64,000 bases of DNA from positions 376,807-440,806 of the forward strand of contig NQMI01000008.1 in the NCBI GenBank assembly GCA_002270565.1, written 5' to 3'. Both the position numbers and the translations under genes were made by a program. Below the pieces are notes generated by a model. That model saw only the letters and a list, made by a program, of their open reading frames with translations, did no database searches and was not told the DNA's origin. Shown here one piece after another: positions 45,901 to 57,061 of the stretch. Position 1 is the first letter of the stretch. Each line of letters starts with the position of its first letter. This stretch comes from Stenocarpella maydis. Its lineage: Eukaryota; Ascomycota; Sordariomycetes; Diaporthales; Diaporthaceae.

Positions 45901-46466
45901 TCCTCCCTTTGGAGCATGAGAGCGGCCGAACGGCATTGATATGGGTAGAGTGGGGTTCTCAAGCCTTCCACCGTACTTGACAAGAGGTTGGCCATGGCCT
46001 CTCGTGACATGTGATCTTGGACCACTTTGATATCAGGTTTGGGTGATGGGATAGTGTTGAAAATCTCGAGCAGCGACGAGTCCTTCTCGGAGACATCATG
46101 CTCATCATGCGTCGAGGCCATGGGGAATCCCAGAGGGCCCCCATGCTTGGGCGACCCCTGCCACGTGGAAGGGGAGTAGTCGAGAGATGTAAGTAGGGCT
46201 TTCTTCTTGCCGCGGAGTACAGGGTCGTCCCGAGAAATGATACTGTTGAGGCAGTCGTCAGGGAGAACATGTACTCGAATGACTGCGATAGCCCCATCAT
46301 GGTGACTGACTATGACCTCGAAACGGATCCATTTATGGTCGCGGAGCTTGAAGTAGGGCCGAGTCACTTGGTCGAGATCGGTTTGTTTGCAAACAAGGCA
46401 CCCAACTGGAATATAAAGTTTGCTGTCTGGCTCGAAGCCGTCACTCATGGATGTAGATGGGGCCAT
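42936..46466 (-). CDS. SNF2-family DNA-dependent ATPase/helicase-like protein
   Basis: Large single-exon protein, 1,176 residues from the Met at 46466 (the frame stays open to 46745, but the extra N-terminus is Ser/Leu-rich and leader-like). SNF2 core: Walker A GGILAEEMGSGKTLIALALI near residue 240, TTLVIVPPNLLRQW, motif II RCIVDEGHKLG (DEGH in place of DEAH), motif III WIMTGTPAKG, then in the C-terminal RecA lobe IIVFYDNDNIAWYLAGVLE, FRVLLMDIAEAAFGLDMKSA and motif VI VEAQAIGRVRR. The long insert between lobes (about 350 residues) and the NxTGTP context recall Rad5/HLTF-like relatives, but no RING or HIRAN domain is visible. The tail is acidic and basic by turns, with nuclear-signal-like KGKKLKIRARNPKRVR. 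Role in chromatin or repair is inferred. Confidence 0.85.
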   Translation of the reverse strand: MAPSTSMSDGFEPDSKLYIPVGCLVCKQTDLDQVTRPYFKLRDHKWIRFEVIVSHHDGAIAVIRVHVLPDDCLNSIISRDDPVLRGKKKALLTSLDYSPSTWQGSPKHGGPLGFPMASTHDEHDVSEKDSSLLEIFNTIPSPKPDIKVVQDHMSREAMANLLSSTVEGLRTPLYPYQCRSAALMLQREEQPGQVLDPRLVPVTDQAGQPWYYDPNIGSARREPRFYDHICGGILAEEMGSGKTLIALALIAATKDQPAVIPMIYRGGNITTRARVGSLMDMAASAVTRSGVSWRRYIDSRYVNCIQAIERNPAWYHLPRPQSARASRRGETGSNLSPTKVFISHTTLVIVPPNLLRQWTQEISKHMEGLRVLEITAKKSRAAAPNEIPTTEDLIRCDIVICTLTLLEKIWSKYKRLEADGSYSLDCSLGRVQFKRCIVDEGHKLGNIKLSSIKTDLLQVLEALHINARWIMTGTPAKGLFGMDKNSNANTSLAESSATQETEDLRRIGSIATFYLKARPWSREIQRHRDTIADWNTYVIQGRKQCLSSTLYSLIIRHRLSEISHMLPEVDFKVVKLEGSYQDKLSMNLFSMMIIFNAVQSQRTDQDYFFHPKNRKFMVELVHNLRQAVFFGGSFFSPSEIQKSVETAESFLEQKTVVINESDEALINAAIRVGTIAVQNKVKIAANEFHEMPLYVSHFPSDGIAAWSADSRSGPVPISGPMCTNWRLMTAAQKALRPFLASPEDLNTYLNSSAFSMMGALARNGAVSDAHPRNLHAGASISEKALAGNTRTGKDHVNPRRSQLATVKLSEAGVLTPPQTPEGDIEIAPPLAQTQLISTVSAKLSYLIDAIALHQKEEHIIVFYDNDNIAWYLAGVLEMLQIRHLIYAKGISVTRRAQYVSTFTHSDKFRVLLMDIAEAAFGLDMKSASRIYFVSPVLDPQVEAQAIGRVRRVSQKKKVTVETLVLKDSIEELIVERKTKMTQAEHRRCKSILDDRPIYNWILNANIIPLPDVGVDDGPAQMAPLAVPQYIFGREFGREVAHPDEDILMEDQAHADGASDKARGKRPADDAAEPTHEHTVMGSKGKKLKIRARNPKRVRLADAEDDDAASPGPTADSGGQSNMATLPGTSGNTQPLAATPGDQPVGGYSPGGVVHVPGDSHSPSPARPAKRARFADV

Positions 46467-48012
46467 TAGGGATGATAACAGAGATGACCTGGCTTGGAAC
46501 CCATGTGAGGACGGAAGATGCGGAGAAGCCCTGAGCTCAGTGAGAGTGCAACATCGATGCTTGGGTGGTGGCCACGGCGATGGCAGCGATGGTCGCAATG
46601 GACAAAGAAGGGTGCATGCTGCGAGTGAAATGTGTTGATGACTTAGTGAGTAACCAGGTACAGTCGAGACCTGATGTTTCGAGCTGGAGTCGCTCGAGGG
46701 CAGCTGCCTGTTGTCTAGTGTACAGGTGGGGGTCGAGTCCTGCACAGGGGCAAGGGGTACCTAGGTACTTTGGTGTCTCCGCATTAGTCATATGAACCAC
46801 AGGTACCTCTACTCCCCCATGTTTTGGTGGAGCCCTAACCCTTCATCATAGTGTACACTAGAACTCGCAGACTACACTATGCTGTGGTTGATGGCTGACT
46901 TAGTCACTTGTGCATTTGATTAAACATAGTACCTAGGTACCTTTCGCTGGTTCATCCAACATACTAGTGGCCCAAAATAAAAGCCAACTAAGTAAGTAGT
47001 GGTCCGTGGTCACGGTCTGGTCAGGCCCCGTCGAGCTAGCTTCAAGCACCAATAACCCCCCTCAGCAGTCGAGCCCTGGACTCGCCTTTATAAAGCAATC
47101 CGAAAATGTCACAGCACCAGCTGCCCCAAGAAAAAAAAAGAAGAGCGTAGTGCAGTGGCTATGAAGTAACACTTCAAACGCAAAGATCTAAGGTTCAAAC
47201 AAGCACAAGAGTAAAAAAAGCAAAACCAAAAAAAAGGGGGCAGCTGGGGGATGGTGGGATGCACACGCTCATCTAGGAAAAATAAGTAAGAAGAAAGAAA
47301 GAAAGAAAGAAAGAAAAAGATCTAGTCTGCCATATAATAGGACGTAGGCCTCAGATGGCTGAACCTTTTGCCTCTCGAGTCTTTGATTAATTTCTAATCT
47401 TTCATTCATTGGCAACCAGTGTCACCCAACGCAACCCGCCTTACTTGGTCACCTTTCCCACATAAATGCACCTAATTCATCCATATAAATCTCAACCCAT
47501 AAGTGAGATTTAAATTTATACTCCATTTTTAAAAAAGTTTTGTTTTTATTCTACTTATGGTGGCTCCTGCTGTAAGGTGTATCCAAAGGATGTTAAGAGG
47601 CATGCCCAGTGGTGGATAGATTCTATTGCCTGTAACTATAGGCGAGTTCAGTAGAGATTAGGCGATACCTTGGTATGTGTTAAATCTGAAGTGGCTTGAG
47701 ACCTCAGGCAATGAGAGTTTTGTTCCAATTCTCTTGCTCTCACCCACTTGTTAATAATGATCCTTTCTTGTCAACGGTATGGATTCCCCCTGTCTTTGAG
47801 ACCACGCCAATTGAAAGAAAGACAAGAAATAGATCTGTTTTTGCTCGTTTCCTAGAATGGCCGCGCAGGGACTTAACAAATCTCGGCTGATAGAACAAGA
47901 CTAAAATCAGGAGCTTTCTGAGGTCTACTGTTGTATTTTCATTGAACGTACGCTGCCGGCCCTGACCACCTTCCCACCACGCCTACCTACCTAGGTGGAT
48001 ATCTAGGCCTCC
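46467..48012. other. intergenic spacer
   Basis: Contains the SINE-like sequence and several A-rich stretches. No protein gene. ORF 47696-47890 has no recognisable feature. Confidence 0.5.
47141..47330 (+). mobile_element. tRNA-derived SINE-like sequence
   Basis: TAGTGCAGTGG (47148-47158) fits the pol III A box consensus TRGYNNARNNG, and GGTTCAAAC (47192-47200) fits the B box, with tRNA-like spacing. Downstream lie A-rich stretches and a (gaaa)n tract at about 47290-47325. The sequence does not fold into an obvious functional tRNA. This architecture, pol III head plus simple-repeat tail, is that of a fungal SINE. Exact ends and a target-site duplication were not found. Confidence 0.45.
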
Positions 48013-49850
48013 TCATGGTAGATCAAGGATGCTTGGATTCTCTCGGTCTTCGTGAATGTCATGATAAGTCAGTTCTGGCGGTGGAGGATTCTCAGGTTCC
48101 AGATCAATCGGGTCGCGGTGTGGCGGACGGTATGACGGCTCTGTGGCCCAAACGTTGAGATCTGGCTGGCGCGGCTCCCCGCCTCCACCAAAGGTCCGAT
48201 CTTGAAGGCGGGATACGACGACATTTGCCCCCTCTAGGTGCTGATCATCGCATTCAACAAGAACTTCAACCCTGCGCTGACCGTTGTTATACCATCGACC
48301 CGCCCACATGAGCACGCGGATTCCGGTGTACTGGTCTTGTATTGTATGTGCCCGGTTGAGCATAAAGCGGCGAATGACGCTGAGCATATGAACGGCCTCA
48401 AAGAGCTCATCGCGGTTATGCTGCGCCGTGGATTGGTCTACATCTGGATTTGCCTGGACATATTGGAAATGAATTTGTAGTCGTAAGCGGTCTCGGGGAC
48501 CTATGTTGAACATAGGGATGGCCCAGGGAGCGATGGGCGTGTCTCTGTTTCGGGCCACTCGCCGTGGGTCCTGTAGAGCATTAGTATACATCAATTTTCG
48601 TTCATGAACTGAGGAGCGTCAGTTGTAGGTAAACGGTCGCTTCCACTCACAGTAATTCCCCTTTGCCACCAATAATGTGGCCGGCCTGTGAAGTTCAGGG
48701 TCAAATGCCAAAAGTCCATTTGTCGCAGTATGTTTGACAAATGCCCGAAGCGATCAGAACCATTGGTCCAATTGAATTCTTCCGGTTCATCCAGTTCTCG
48801 CATCGCCCTCTGGTAAAAAAGTGCGCTCAAATTTCCAATATCGGACATCGGGCCTCCTCGCACGGGCGGCATCGCGGTCAGGTCGAGTTCAATGTGTTGA
48901 ATTAGTCTTCGAGTGCTAACTGAGTGGTGGTTCAAGAAGGTTTCAGCAGCCAAGATTGCATGGTATACTACCTCATCATGATGTGCTTCTGCAATAAGGT
49001 TCCTTGGGTGTGTGAATCGGAAGCTGTGGAAGAAGACTGCACCCGCTTCGTGATGCACATCTCTAGAGACCCGGAGAAGAGCTAGTGGATCGTCGGGTAA
49101 CTGTGCGAGAGTTTCGTCACTCGCATAGGCCTCGTATGTAATGGCCGCCATCTCTCTCCGCCATGTCTCAATCCGAGAAAAGTCCGACGTCCAATTAATA
49201 GGCCTATCGCTGTAAGGGTAATTTCTAAGATCAAGTATGAAACGCCTATGCGCACGAGGAGTTTTGGCAAGATAGCGTCTGATCCGGGTCTCAGAGCCTT
49301 CCTCATCCTGACGGACTCGGACAGCGGCGATCTCGGTGAGGAATCGCCTTGCGTCGGCGAAATAGAACTCGTAAATAGCATGGCGTATCTCCGGCGGAAA
49401 CCCAAAAAGACTGAAGACAAAGGGCACCCGTGGCAAGCGCACGAAGGGGCTCGTTGTCTGCCGCACGAGGGCAGGGATGGGGTCCGGTCTGGGAATTGGG
49501 ACCGGCACGGGTCTCTCTGGTGTTCGAGGCTCCTCTACTGGAGACCGAGGAGGCCGGTCAGCACAGTTACAGCCGTCACCCTGTGCCGCCTGGATCTGCC
49601 TGGCGTGCCGCACAAGCTTGTCGAGTGCTTGCTGCAGATCTCGGTCGCTCAAGTCATCTCCAAGATATCTTGCGTTGCATGGTACGTCGTCGGACGGGCA
49701 CACGCACGGCTCGCACGCACAGTTCGGGTCTCGTTCGAGACCTGCTGCGCCGGTGGGTGATTCTATGCTCGCCCTAAGGCCCTCTATGCCTTGGTTTACG
49801 ACTTCCATAGTGACACCACCCGCCATGCGGCCACAGCATGTTCCTGCCAT
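48013..49850 (-). CDS. F-box-like/2EXR-type hypothetical protein
   Basis: 585 residues from exons 49850-48651 and 48570-48013, joined in phase 0 across an 80-nt intron (GTGAGT...CTAATGCTCTACAG). The N-terminus has a Cys cluster (CACEPCVCPSDDVPC) and a helical stretch DLSDRDLQQALDKLV. After a Pro-rich linker comes FGFPPEIRHAIYEFYFADAR, the F-box-like/2EXR opening seen in many fungal proteins, then LLRVSRDVHHEAGAVFFHS, a typical follow-on block, and LIQHIELDLTAMPPVRGG. The second exon ends in a Pro-rich acidic tail. This family is highly expanded in fungi and uncharacterised; a substrate-adaptor role is only an inference from the F-box resemblance. Confidence 0.72.
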
Positions 49851-50294
49851 GATTCTGGATCAAGAAGGGAAGACTTGTTATTAGTTGTGAACGTTACTAG
49901 TAGGCATGAAAGGAAGTTAGGTGTGAGGTGTGGTATCGGGAACTGATTTAGGATTCAAATGGCTGCGCGGATGCTTGTGCAGAGTTGGTGGGTTCGTATT
50001 CAGTACTTGTATCTTGATTGTGCATTGAACGTGGCTACTGCTTGCGGTTGCTGCTGCCGGCTTACGGGAGAGGGCCAAACAAAGAAGGGGTTGCGACGGC
50101 TACGATATTACCGAAAACAAATTTGCAAAGCTTTGTCCAGTCGGGGCAACATTGAATGGAGATCCACGATTGGTTGGCATATGTCTATATAACACTTATT
50201 GAAATTCAGAAAACTACCCTGCTATTAATAATACCATACCTTATTACTTAGCCTCTGCGTTTCCTAATATATCTTATTGCTTTCAGAAACTTCT

Positions 50295-51280
50295 TTACAG
50301 CTTCGCCATACTGGCCCCTGGATTCCACAACCGTGTCAAGGGGCCCTTCGCGCCGTAAACCGGGTCTTCCTGAGGCATCGCAACTTCCTGGATGGTTTGC
50401 CGGAAATCATCTGCTGGGTGCTTTCCCATCTCATTTCTCCAGCGAGGACAACCCTACTTGCCCTGTCAGCCGCGTGTATGAAAACTATAAATAAGCGGCA
50501 ATCGGTGTCTAGCCAAAGTGGGCATGAGTGTAAAAGACTAAAAGAGGGACGCAGAAAAAGAAAGTCTCCCCATGACGAACATGAAAGCTCAAAGTATAAG
50601 AAGGGGAAGAAGAACGGTGATGCAGGTGTCGCAACGCATTCTACAGCATCACTGCAGCGACGGCAGATAACAGCTACTCACATTAGGGTAGACACCAATG
50701 TAGCGATAGTCGGATGTGCTTTCCAGACACGAGTGCGCAGTGCCAGCCGGCAGCACCAGAACATCACCTGTTCGTACTGATACTTCCAATGCCTTCTCCA
50801 GATCTGTCTGTATCCTGCCCAATAGCAGCTTTGAGGAGCCTCGAAAGATACCTGTCAAAAAAAAACACCAGCGATGGATATAGTCAGCGAACTAGAAATC
50901 ATAAGTCTCCAACTATGTATTAAACCCGAATGCCCCCCCAGTCAGGGTCAGCGTCGCTTACCGTAGCATTCATGGCTATTTGGGTGGAAGTGCCGAATAT
51001 CGATGTGGCCCCACGTACCCTTCACCGCGGTTAGACTGGTAGAAAACGCAAGAGCTCTTGCCAACTTCCTCCCCCCCTTGGAGGGGGGGGGAGAAAGAAA
51101 GAAAGAAGACAATCTAGTGAAACGCACTCTCTTTTCCCAGCCATGAGAAGTGAGAAACTCGGTGGCCGTCTCCTCTGTTCGAGGATGGGGTAGCACGTTC
51201 CGGTAGTGCAGGACGGGCAGACTGCTGTTGGGCACATCTGCGGCCGGGGTAAGGAAGTAACATTGGACAGTAGAAGGCAT
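50295..51280 (-). CDS. small cupin protein (YjlB-like)
   Basis: 179 residues spread over four exons (51280-51128, 51019-50962, 50851-50682, 50453-50295), all phases consistent. Joined, they give a germin-like single cupin: TEFLTSHGWEKR, GTWGHIDIRHFHPNSHECYG (metal ligands HxH..E), IFRGSSKLLLG, VSVRTGDVLVLPAGTAHSCL (second cupin motif with His), YRYIGVYPN and the C-terminal CPRWRNEMGKHPADDFRQ plus EDPVYGAKGPLTRLW, typical of the YjlB group. Motif 1 and the last His make a complete metal site. Two introns are long for this genome (108 and 228 nt); the first contains a C-run/G-run inverted repeat (51070-51091). Function in the family is unknown, possibly a sugar-phosphate isomerase or dioxygenase. 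Confidence 0.8.
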
Positions 51281-52056
51281 GGTTTGCCGTCATTCAATGA
51301 ATCAGGTGAGGGGCTCAAAAAAAGTGTGGCGTAGCGTCTGTCTGTTGTGGTATTGAGATGCATGCTCCTGATATCAATATGAATCCTGAGCTGTGGTCCG
51401 GAGCCCGGGCCGCCTCCGGATCCGCCTTCCCCTCTTCCTATCTCGTAGGTTCATCGTCCACTGGTTGTGATACTTTGAAATCGGCGTTATCTGATAGGCC
51501 CTAAACTGTTAGTTTTCAATCTTCTACTTGTGTAGTTACCGTGTCAAAGGACTGAAACTTCTTGTCAAACTGTTTTCTCAAGACGATATACCAAGCAATT
51601 TTCCAGCCATATAGCAGTACCCTCACGTCAACGCTTGAAACTTTTACCCTCATTTCACCACATAAATATGTCTTGTCAAAACAAGCGTCACGATAAATTT
51701 GATGATCAGAAGATAGAGTTGGGTTACCGTCGCATGTCAGGGGCTCCGGTATTGTGCTGATCCGTTGTCCGAAGTGTTAATCGCAAAAAAAAAAAAAACC
51801 GCAATTATTTGCACATGTCTGCAACCCCCCCCTTTTCCTTCGACCCCCAGATGTGTGAGACTTGATTTCAGTCTAGCTGAGTCCAACAAAGTGAGATCTA
51901 GATCAGTATTTCAAGAGAGCATAGCATTCATAGAATACCTCAATGCGTGGTTCACATATCCGAATTTTTCTGGGGAATACTAAGAATGGATTCAATCTGA
52001 ATCTTGCCGTGTGTATTAACTGCCATCTATGCCAAATCTAAGGGAACAAGTCCATC
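51281..52056. other. intergenic spacer
   Basis: Between the cupin start and the BVMO end. It holds a 14-base A run near 51785 and short ORFs only. Confidence 0.5.
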
Positions 52057-54315
52057 TCACACCCTCCTGGGGTTTTCAGACAAGGGAACATGCTTCCGCA
52101 GATAGAAGCTGATATCATCTCCTTTGCGAGGAATAGTTGGCGTCATAATACGGCTGTCACTCTCATCAATCCCTAGGGGATCGATAGAAGGATCTTCAAC
52201 CCATGAGATACCTGAGCCCCAGTAACAGAACCGGTTTTGCTCAATGTATTCCCAGTCGTAATCCTCCCATCGATCCTCTGCCAAAGTCTGGATGTAGTGC
52301 AATGAGCTTCCCGGCCATAATGCGGTGACTCTTCCGTTGGTTTTGACTGGAGAGCAAAATCAGGTGGTCAGCGGAATAAACAAAATGTTGTGAGAATAAT
52401 CGAGCCATACACCAGCTATGACAGGTCCCTGTCCACACCATGTCTTGCATATAGGCATTTGTGTGATTAACAAAGTCGGCCTGGGCTTCTTTTCTGACGT
52501 CAAAAGACCTCACTCTTTGTCGCAGCACTTTTCTCAGAAGTCGAATGAAGTAATCGCTCGTTGCCTCGAGAGAACCTGATCGTTGTGTCAGCACTGGGTT
52601 GAGCCAACACATCTGACCGTCACTGTACTCGCCCATCAGACTTCCGTTGGATATAGGCGTATTGGGTCCAAGAAAGGTGAGATAATTGGGAAAGCCTGAA
52701 ACGCCAATTCCCATGTACGAGGTCGGATCAGAACGCCACAGGTCTTGTAAATTGACACCACCCCGGCCAATGATAGGGAATCGAGGCTTAAAACTGGTAT
52801 CGAACCCTGTGGCGGCGATGAGCACATCGGCTGGATTCTCCACGCCCTCGGGCACCACGACACCAGTCGCGGTGATCTCTTCAATAGGGTCAAAGATGGC
52901 CCGGACATTGGGCTTCTGTAATGCAATAAGGTACTGTTCACCAGGATTGATGCGTCTGCACCCAGCTTCGAATGATGGAATCAATTTCTTTTGCAGATCT
53001 TTGTCTGTGACGAGCTCCTTCATTCTTGATTCGTAATCAGCTCTCATGTCTTTCTGCTCCTTACTCTTCTTGAAGAATGCGAGGAAATTGCCATTGCTGG
53101 AAGGGGAATGTCAGCAGTCAAGGCCTTATAAACATAGCACTACACAAAAACTGGCATCGGGTCCACACACAAGTGACTCTCAAGCTCTTTGCGAATTTCG
53201 AGGTAAGAATCTTCATCATTAGCAAACCGCTCCATTTCGTCCATGCTATAAGCAGGATTCGGATTCTCGGGGTCAACGGCAGTGAGTCCAGCGGGTGCGG
53301 TGATCCACGATGGGGTTCGTATGTAAACGTCGACGTGACTGCATAGTGGCTGGATCTGAGGGAGAAGTTGGACAGCGCTCGCGCCAGCACCAATGACGGC
53401 CACCCTTTTCCCATCCAGCTTTACAGTTGGTTCCCAGCTAGCAGTGTGAAGCTGCGAGCCAGCGAAGCTTGAGAAGCCCTTAATATTGGGAAGTTTAGGG
53501 TTGTTGAGGATTCCGCCTGCATTGATCAGAATTTCGGCCTCGGACTCGCCTTCCTGTCCCTCGACTCTGATGTTCCATTTCGCTGAAGCCTCTGACCACC
53601 TCGCTTCAACAACCCTACTGTTGAAGTGAATGAATTGATCAAGGCCATGAGCTTTAGCAAAACATTTTAGATAGGCGTGTATCTCGTTGGATGATGCATA
53701 GCTAGACAAAACGCTTCATCAGTCCCGTAACCAACTATTCTAGACGTGGATGGGACGCGAGGTCTTCTACTTAGGTAAATAGCGCACTTACAACTTTGAC
53801 CATGACGGATTTGGAGCGAATGGGTACTGATATATATGACTTGGAACGTCACAGGCACATCCTAGAATGAGATGGGACAATCACTCAGTTGAAATCTCAC
53901 AACAAAACACATGAGTTTCTCCGTGCTGCGGCTGGCGTGCTTGTGATATTATCGCAAGCAAAACGTACCTGGATATTTGTTCTCGAGCCATGTTCCGCCT
54001 AATTCTGGCGACTTCTCATAAATTGAGAATGTGACATGACTGGCCAAATGATTGCGGATTTTGTACGCTTTTTGATAACCATCGGGTTAGCAAATAGTTT
54101 TGGGTGAATGTATAGCGTCGTAGTGGATGTACAGCCTCAGTAGACACGTCGTACCCATTAGCAAGCCCGATACACTGAGGCAGGACGTTAGCTTGAGCTG
54201 CAACTTCTGCTGTTTGGCACATGATGACTGACCCTGCACCAATAATAGTGCAATGTAGTTTGTTGCCCTCGGTTTGGCACTCGCCATTTGGATTCTGAAC
54301 CTGTCTGGGATTCAT
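52057..54315 (-). CDS. Baeyer-Villiger monooxygenase (FAD/NADPH)
   Basis: 601 residues from seven exons: 54315-54233, 54174-54155, 54067-53969, 53861-53792, 53701-53144, 53096-52411 and 52346-52057. All phases close, even for the 20-nt second exon. The spliced N-terminus rebuilds the FAD motif CTIIGAGVSGLLMAYKIR and YEKSPELGGTWLENKYPGCA, DVPSHIYQYPFAPNPSW. Next come the BVMO fingerprint FAGSQLHTASWEP (FxGxxxHxxxW), the NADPH-binding VAVIGAGASAVQLLPQIQ, the ATGFD motif, and the C-terminal HYIQTLAEDRWEDYDWEYI. The fingerprint's last residue is Glu instead of Pro/Asp. It inserts one oxygen next to a ketone, giving an ester or lactone. It diverges from the Rieske oxygenase gene, with about 1 kb between starts, and the two probably act in one catabolic or biosynthetic route. 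Intact. Confidence 0.92.
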
Positions 54316-55345
54316 TACCGCTAGACTGGATGTGTAGACGTAGAAAAGATACAGAGAAGTGAGCGGATGTGAGAACCACCAGAGACGCAGTTTTCCACAG
54401 TTCCTACTCACCTGGGTAGCTAGTCACCTGCCAGATTGGCATTCATTGTATAGTTGCAGTACATGGGCAACAGAGATTCAGCTGCGGCTTATCTCAAGGT
54501 CTGCGGCGGACGGGCCGTGTCCGATCCATCCCGAGGAGCACATTACAGCCACACGGGTACGACCCGATTATCAAGTCGCAGATACTGCAGGGCTGGCTCA
54601 CCTCTCATTCGTACAAAACTCGGACCCTTGGTTATGGTGTCGGTTGTGTGAATGGTGAGCCGAAATCGGAGTTTAATCCTGAAAGCTAGCTGGTTTCGGT
54701 CTTGATCCGATCACAATACCCTTTTTCGATGGAACAAAGAGAGGGATGCAGTCAATCTCTTCATATAGCCGTGAGCGCCGAATGACTCGCCGTTAGATAA
54801 CAAACGCGAGGCCCATAACAATAGAACAAAACACAATAGCCATCAAGAAAATAATGACAGCCTCGTCGCAAGGCTAGGCATCTGTCAAGTGAGGATTTAA
54901 AAAATAATTAGTCGCAGAAGTGAGAGTATTTAGACTGAGCGAAAGATTCTATTCACTTTCCACAGTCATTTTCGCACAATCATCACACGACGAGTATCGC
55001 CGCTTGGGTCTTCGAGGCTGCTGGCACATGTTTGAGTTGCACATGCGCCCGGACCCGGGCCGTCTTCCGTCCCCACTTTGACTAATACGGTGTGGCATTA
55101 TCGTGAATAGTAACGGCAGCCGGGCCGAAATCAATGGGACCTGGAGGATACGAGATAAGCATGACATGTACAAAGTCAAAATATTGGCATATATCATCAG
55201 GATACGTGACGACGCCTTGCCTAGGGAATCAGGCTCTAAGCCAGGCCATCAGCATTCTACCGCAATCATTTGAATTGCTGAGAGAGCCCTAATTTTTAGC
55301 CCCACGACAAAGAATCCTATGAAGGCTTTGGCTTGATAGCCCAAG
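54316..55345. promoter_or_regulatory. bidirectional promoter of BVMO and Rieske genes
   Basis: About 1 kb between the divergent starts, no gene inside. It contains two palindromic CGG/CCG elements of the type bound by Zn2Cys6 dimers: CGGAC-N7-GTCCG at 54507-54523 (CGG-N11-CCG, about 190 bp before the BVMO start) and CGGACCCGGGCCG at 55050-55062 (CGG-N7-CCG, about 285 bp before the Rieske start). The neighbouring Zn2Cys6 gene makes them plausible operators, not proven. Confidence 0.45.
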
Positions 55346-56857
55346 ATGAATAGATGGCTGGGGCTTGGGAAGGCTCCCGCGGAAAGCTCCTCTGAGCAGA
55401 ACCCGACCGCGGCCCTACCGTCCATTTGGTACAGATCTCCGGAGCTGTACGAATTGGAGAGGAGAGCAATCTTCTCCCGCAAGTGGATATTAGTGTCACA
55501 TAAACTGCGCCTTTCGAAGGCAGGAGACTTTGTCCGAATCACAGAAGCGGGGTTCCAATTCTTCCTGATCAAGGACCGTGAAGGAAATATCAACGCTTTC
55601 CATAACATCTGCCGGCATCGCGCATACCCGATCATCGAACGTGACTATGGAACCTCCAGCGTCCTTGCCTGCAGGTATCATGGTATGTCATACGGAACTC
55701 TGATGTTGAGCGCGTGGCGTACAAGTTGCGGTTTCCCAATCTAACGAACCGGACAGGGTGGTCGTATAGCTTCAAAGGGGCCTTGGCCAAAGCGCCGAAG
55801 TATCAAGACTTGGACGGGTTCGAAAAAGACTCGAATGGCCTATTCCGCATTCATACCCATATCGACATGCTCGGCTTCATCTGGGTTAACCTCGACTCGG
55901 ACACGACTCCAGCCGTCTCATGGGAAGACGACTTCGGGGGCGTCGACCGCCAACCACGGTTTGGGAAGTTTGATTTCAATGACTACCATTTTGACCATCA
56001 GTGGGAGATGGAAGGAGAATACAATTGGAAGACCCTGGCTGACAACTACAATGAGGTGAGTTAGAAATAGATCTGACACTAATCACATTTTGAATCAATC
56101 TCGAGGACGATCTCAATGGGAACTGACCTCGAAGAGTGTTATCACTGCCCTACTGGCCATCCCGCTCTGAATGGCCTCACCGATCTCAACAAATATTGGG
56201 TTGAGACAAAGGGTGGCCATATCCAGCATTTCAACACAGACAAACCCAATGTGGCTGGGCTGGGGAACTATAGCACCTTCTACTACCCCAACGCATGCAT
56301 GACAGTCACGTAAGTTATCAAATTACCAGATAAGTATTTACATCGATGTGCCTAACTATCTCTGATTCTGAAAGCCCACACTTCTTTTACATCATGCGAT
56401 GCAGTCCAGTCTCGGCCGGCCAAACACATATGGAGTATGAAGTGTACCGGCACAAAGATGCGACAGATGAGGAATTCACATACATATCTGACACCTTCAA
56501 ACGGATTCTGGAAGAGGACAAACACCTTTGCAATGCCGCCCAGAAGAATTTGAACGGGAGTGTTTTCATCAACGGGGAGCTTCACCCCACGGCTGAAAAG
56601 GCAAGTCTCTTAACACATCATGACTCCGAAAATAAGTCATCAATAGAGCCCACTAACAGACAATTTGATTAAAGGGACCGCTTTACTTTCAGAAAGTCAC
56701 CAGAGACCTGGTGAAGAGCCACCATGAGAAAGAAGCAGAATTAGGCAGGGATATATGGCCGGCAACACCACAGTACAGGTTGGCGGGAAAGACTCAAGAG
56801 GACCTAGAGTTTTGTAGCAAGTTAAAGTGCTCAGCTTCAGAACAGTTGGCGTGGTAG
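55346..56857 (+). CDS. Rieske non-heme iron oxygenase, alpha subunit
   Basis: 405 residues from exons 55346-55682, 55757-56055, 56137-56309, 56375-56600 and 56675-56857. Rieske [2Fe-2S] ligands: HNICRHRAYP (Cys-x-His) and LACRYHGWSYS (Cys-x2-His, rebuilt across intron 1). The catalytic iron site spans intron 2: LADNYNECYHCPTGHPAL, with the Asp bridge, Glu and two His. The C-terminal half (FFYIMRCSPVSAGQTHMEYE, RDATDEEF-like segment) is that of choline-monooxygenase-like fungal enzymes. Intron 4 starts with GCAAGT instead of GT: only splicing at this GC donor joins TAEK to GPLYFQKVTRDLV, while read-through ends soon in FD stop. It likely hydroxylates or demethylates a small molecule with O2 and a reductase partner, which is not in the window. 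Divergent from the BVMO gene. Confidence 0.9.
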
Positions 56858-57061
56858 TACTAAGTGGAATGGTGTTATGGTTTTTTCAGCATTGAATGAT
56901 GACGCAAAGATTGATGAGACAGCAGATGGGAACTATTGTGTTTTGGAAACGATTCGAAGCCAAGGTACCACAATTTCAGCGGTTATGAAGGTCGTAACAG
57001 ACAGTTGTAGTCCAGGTTCCACTCTGAATTAAAATGATACCTCCACTCTCTTCCCTCTTCC

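Noticed and set aside
47148..47200. Functional tRNA gene
   Set aside because: A and B boxes are present but acceptor and anticodon stems do not pair convincingly; treated as SINE-like.
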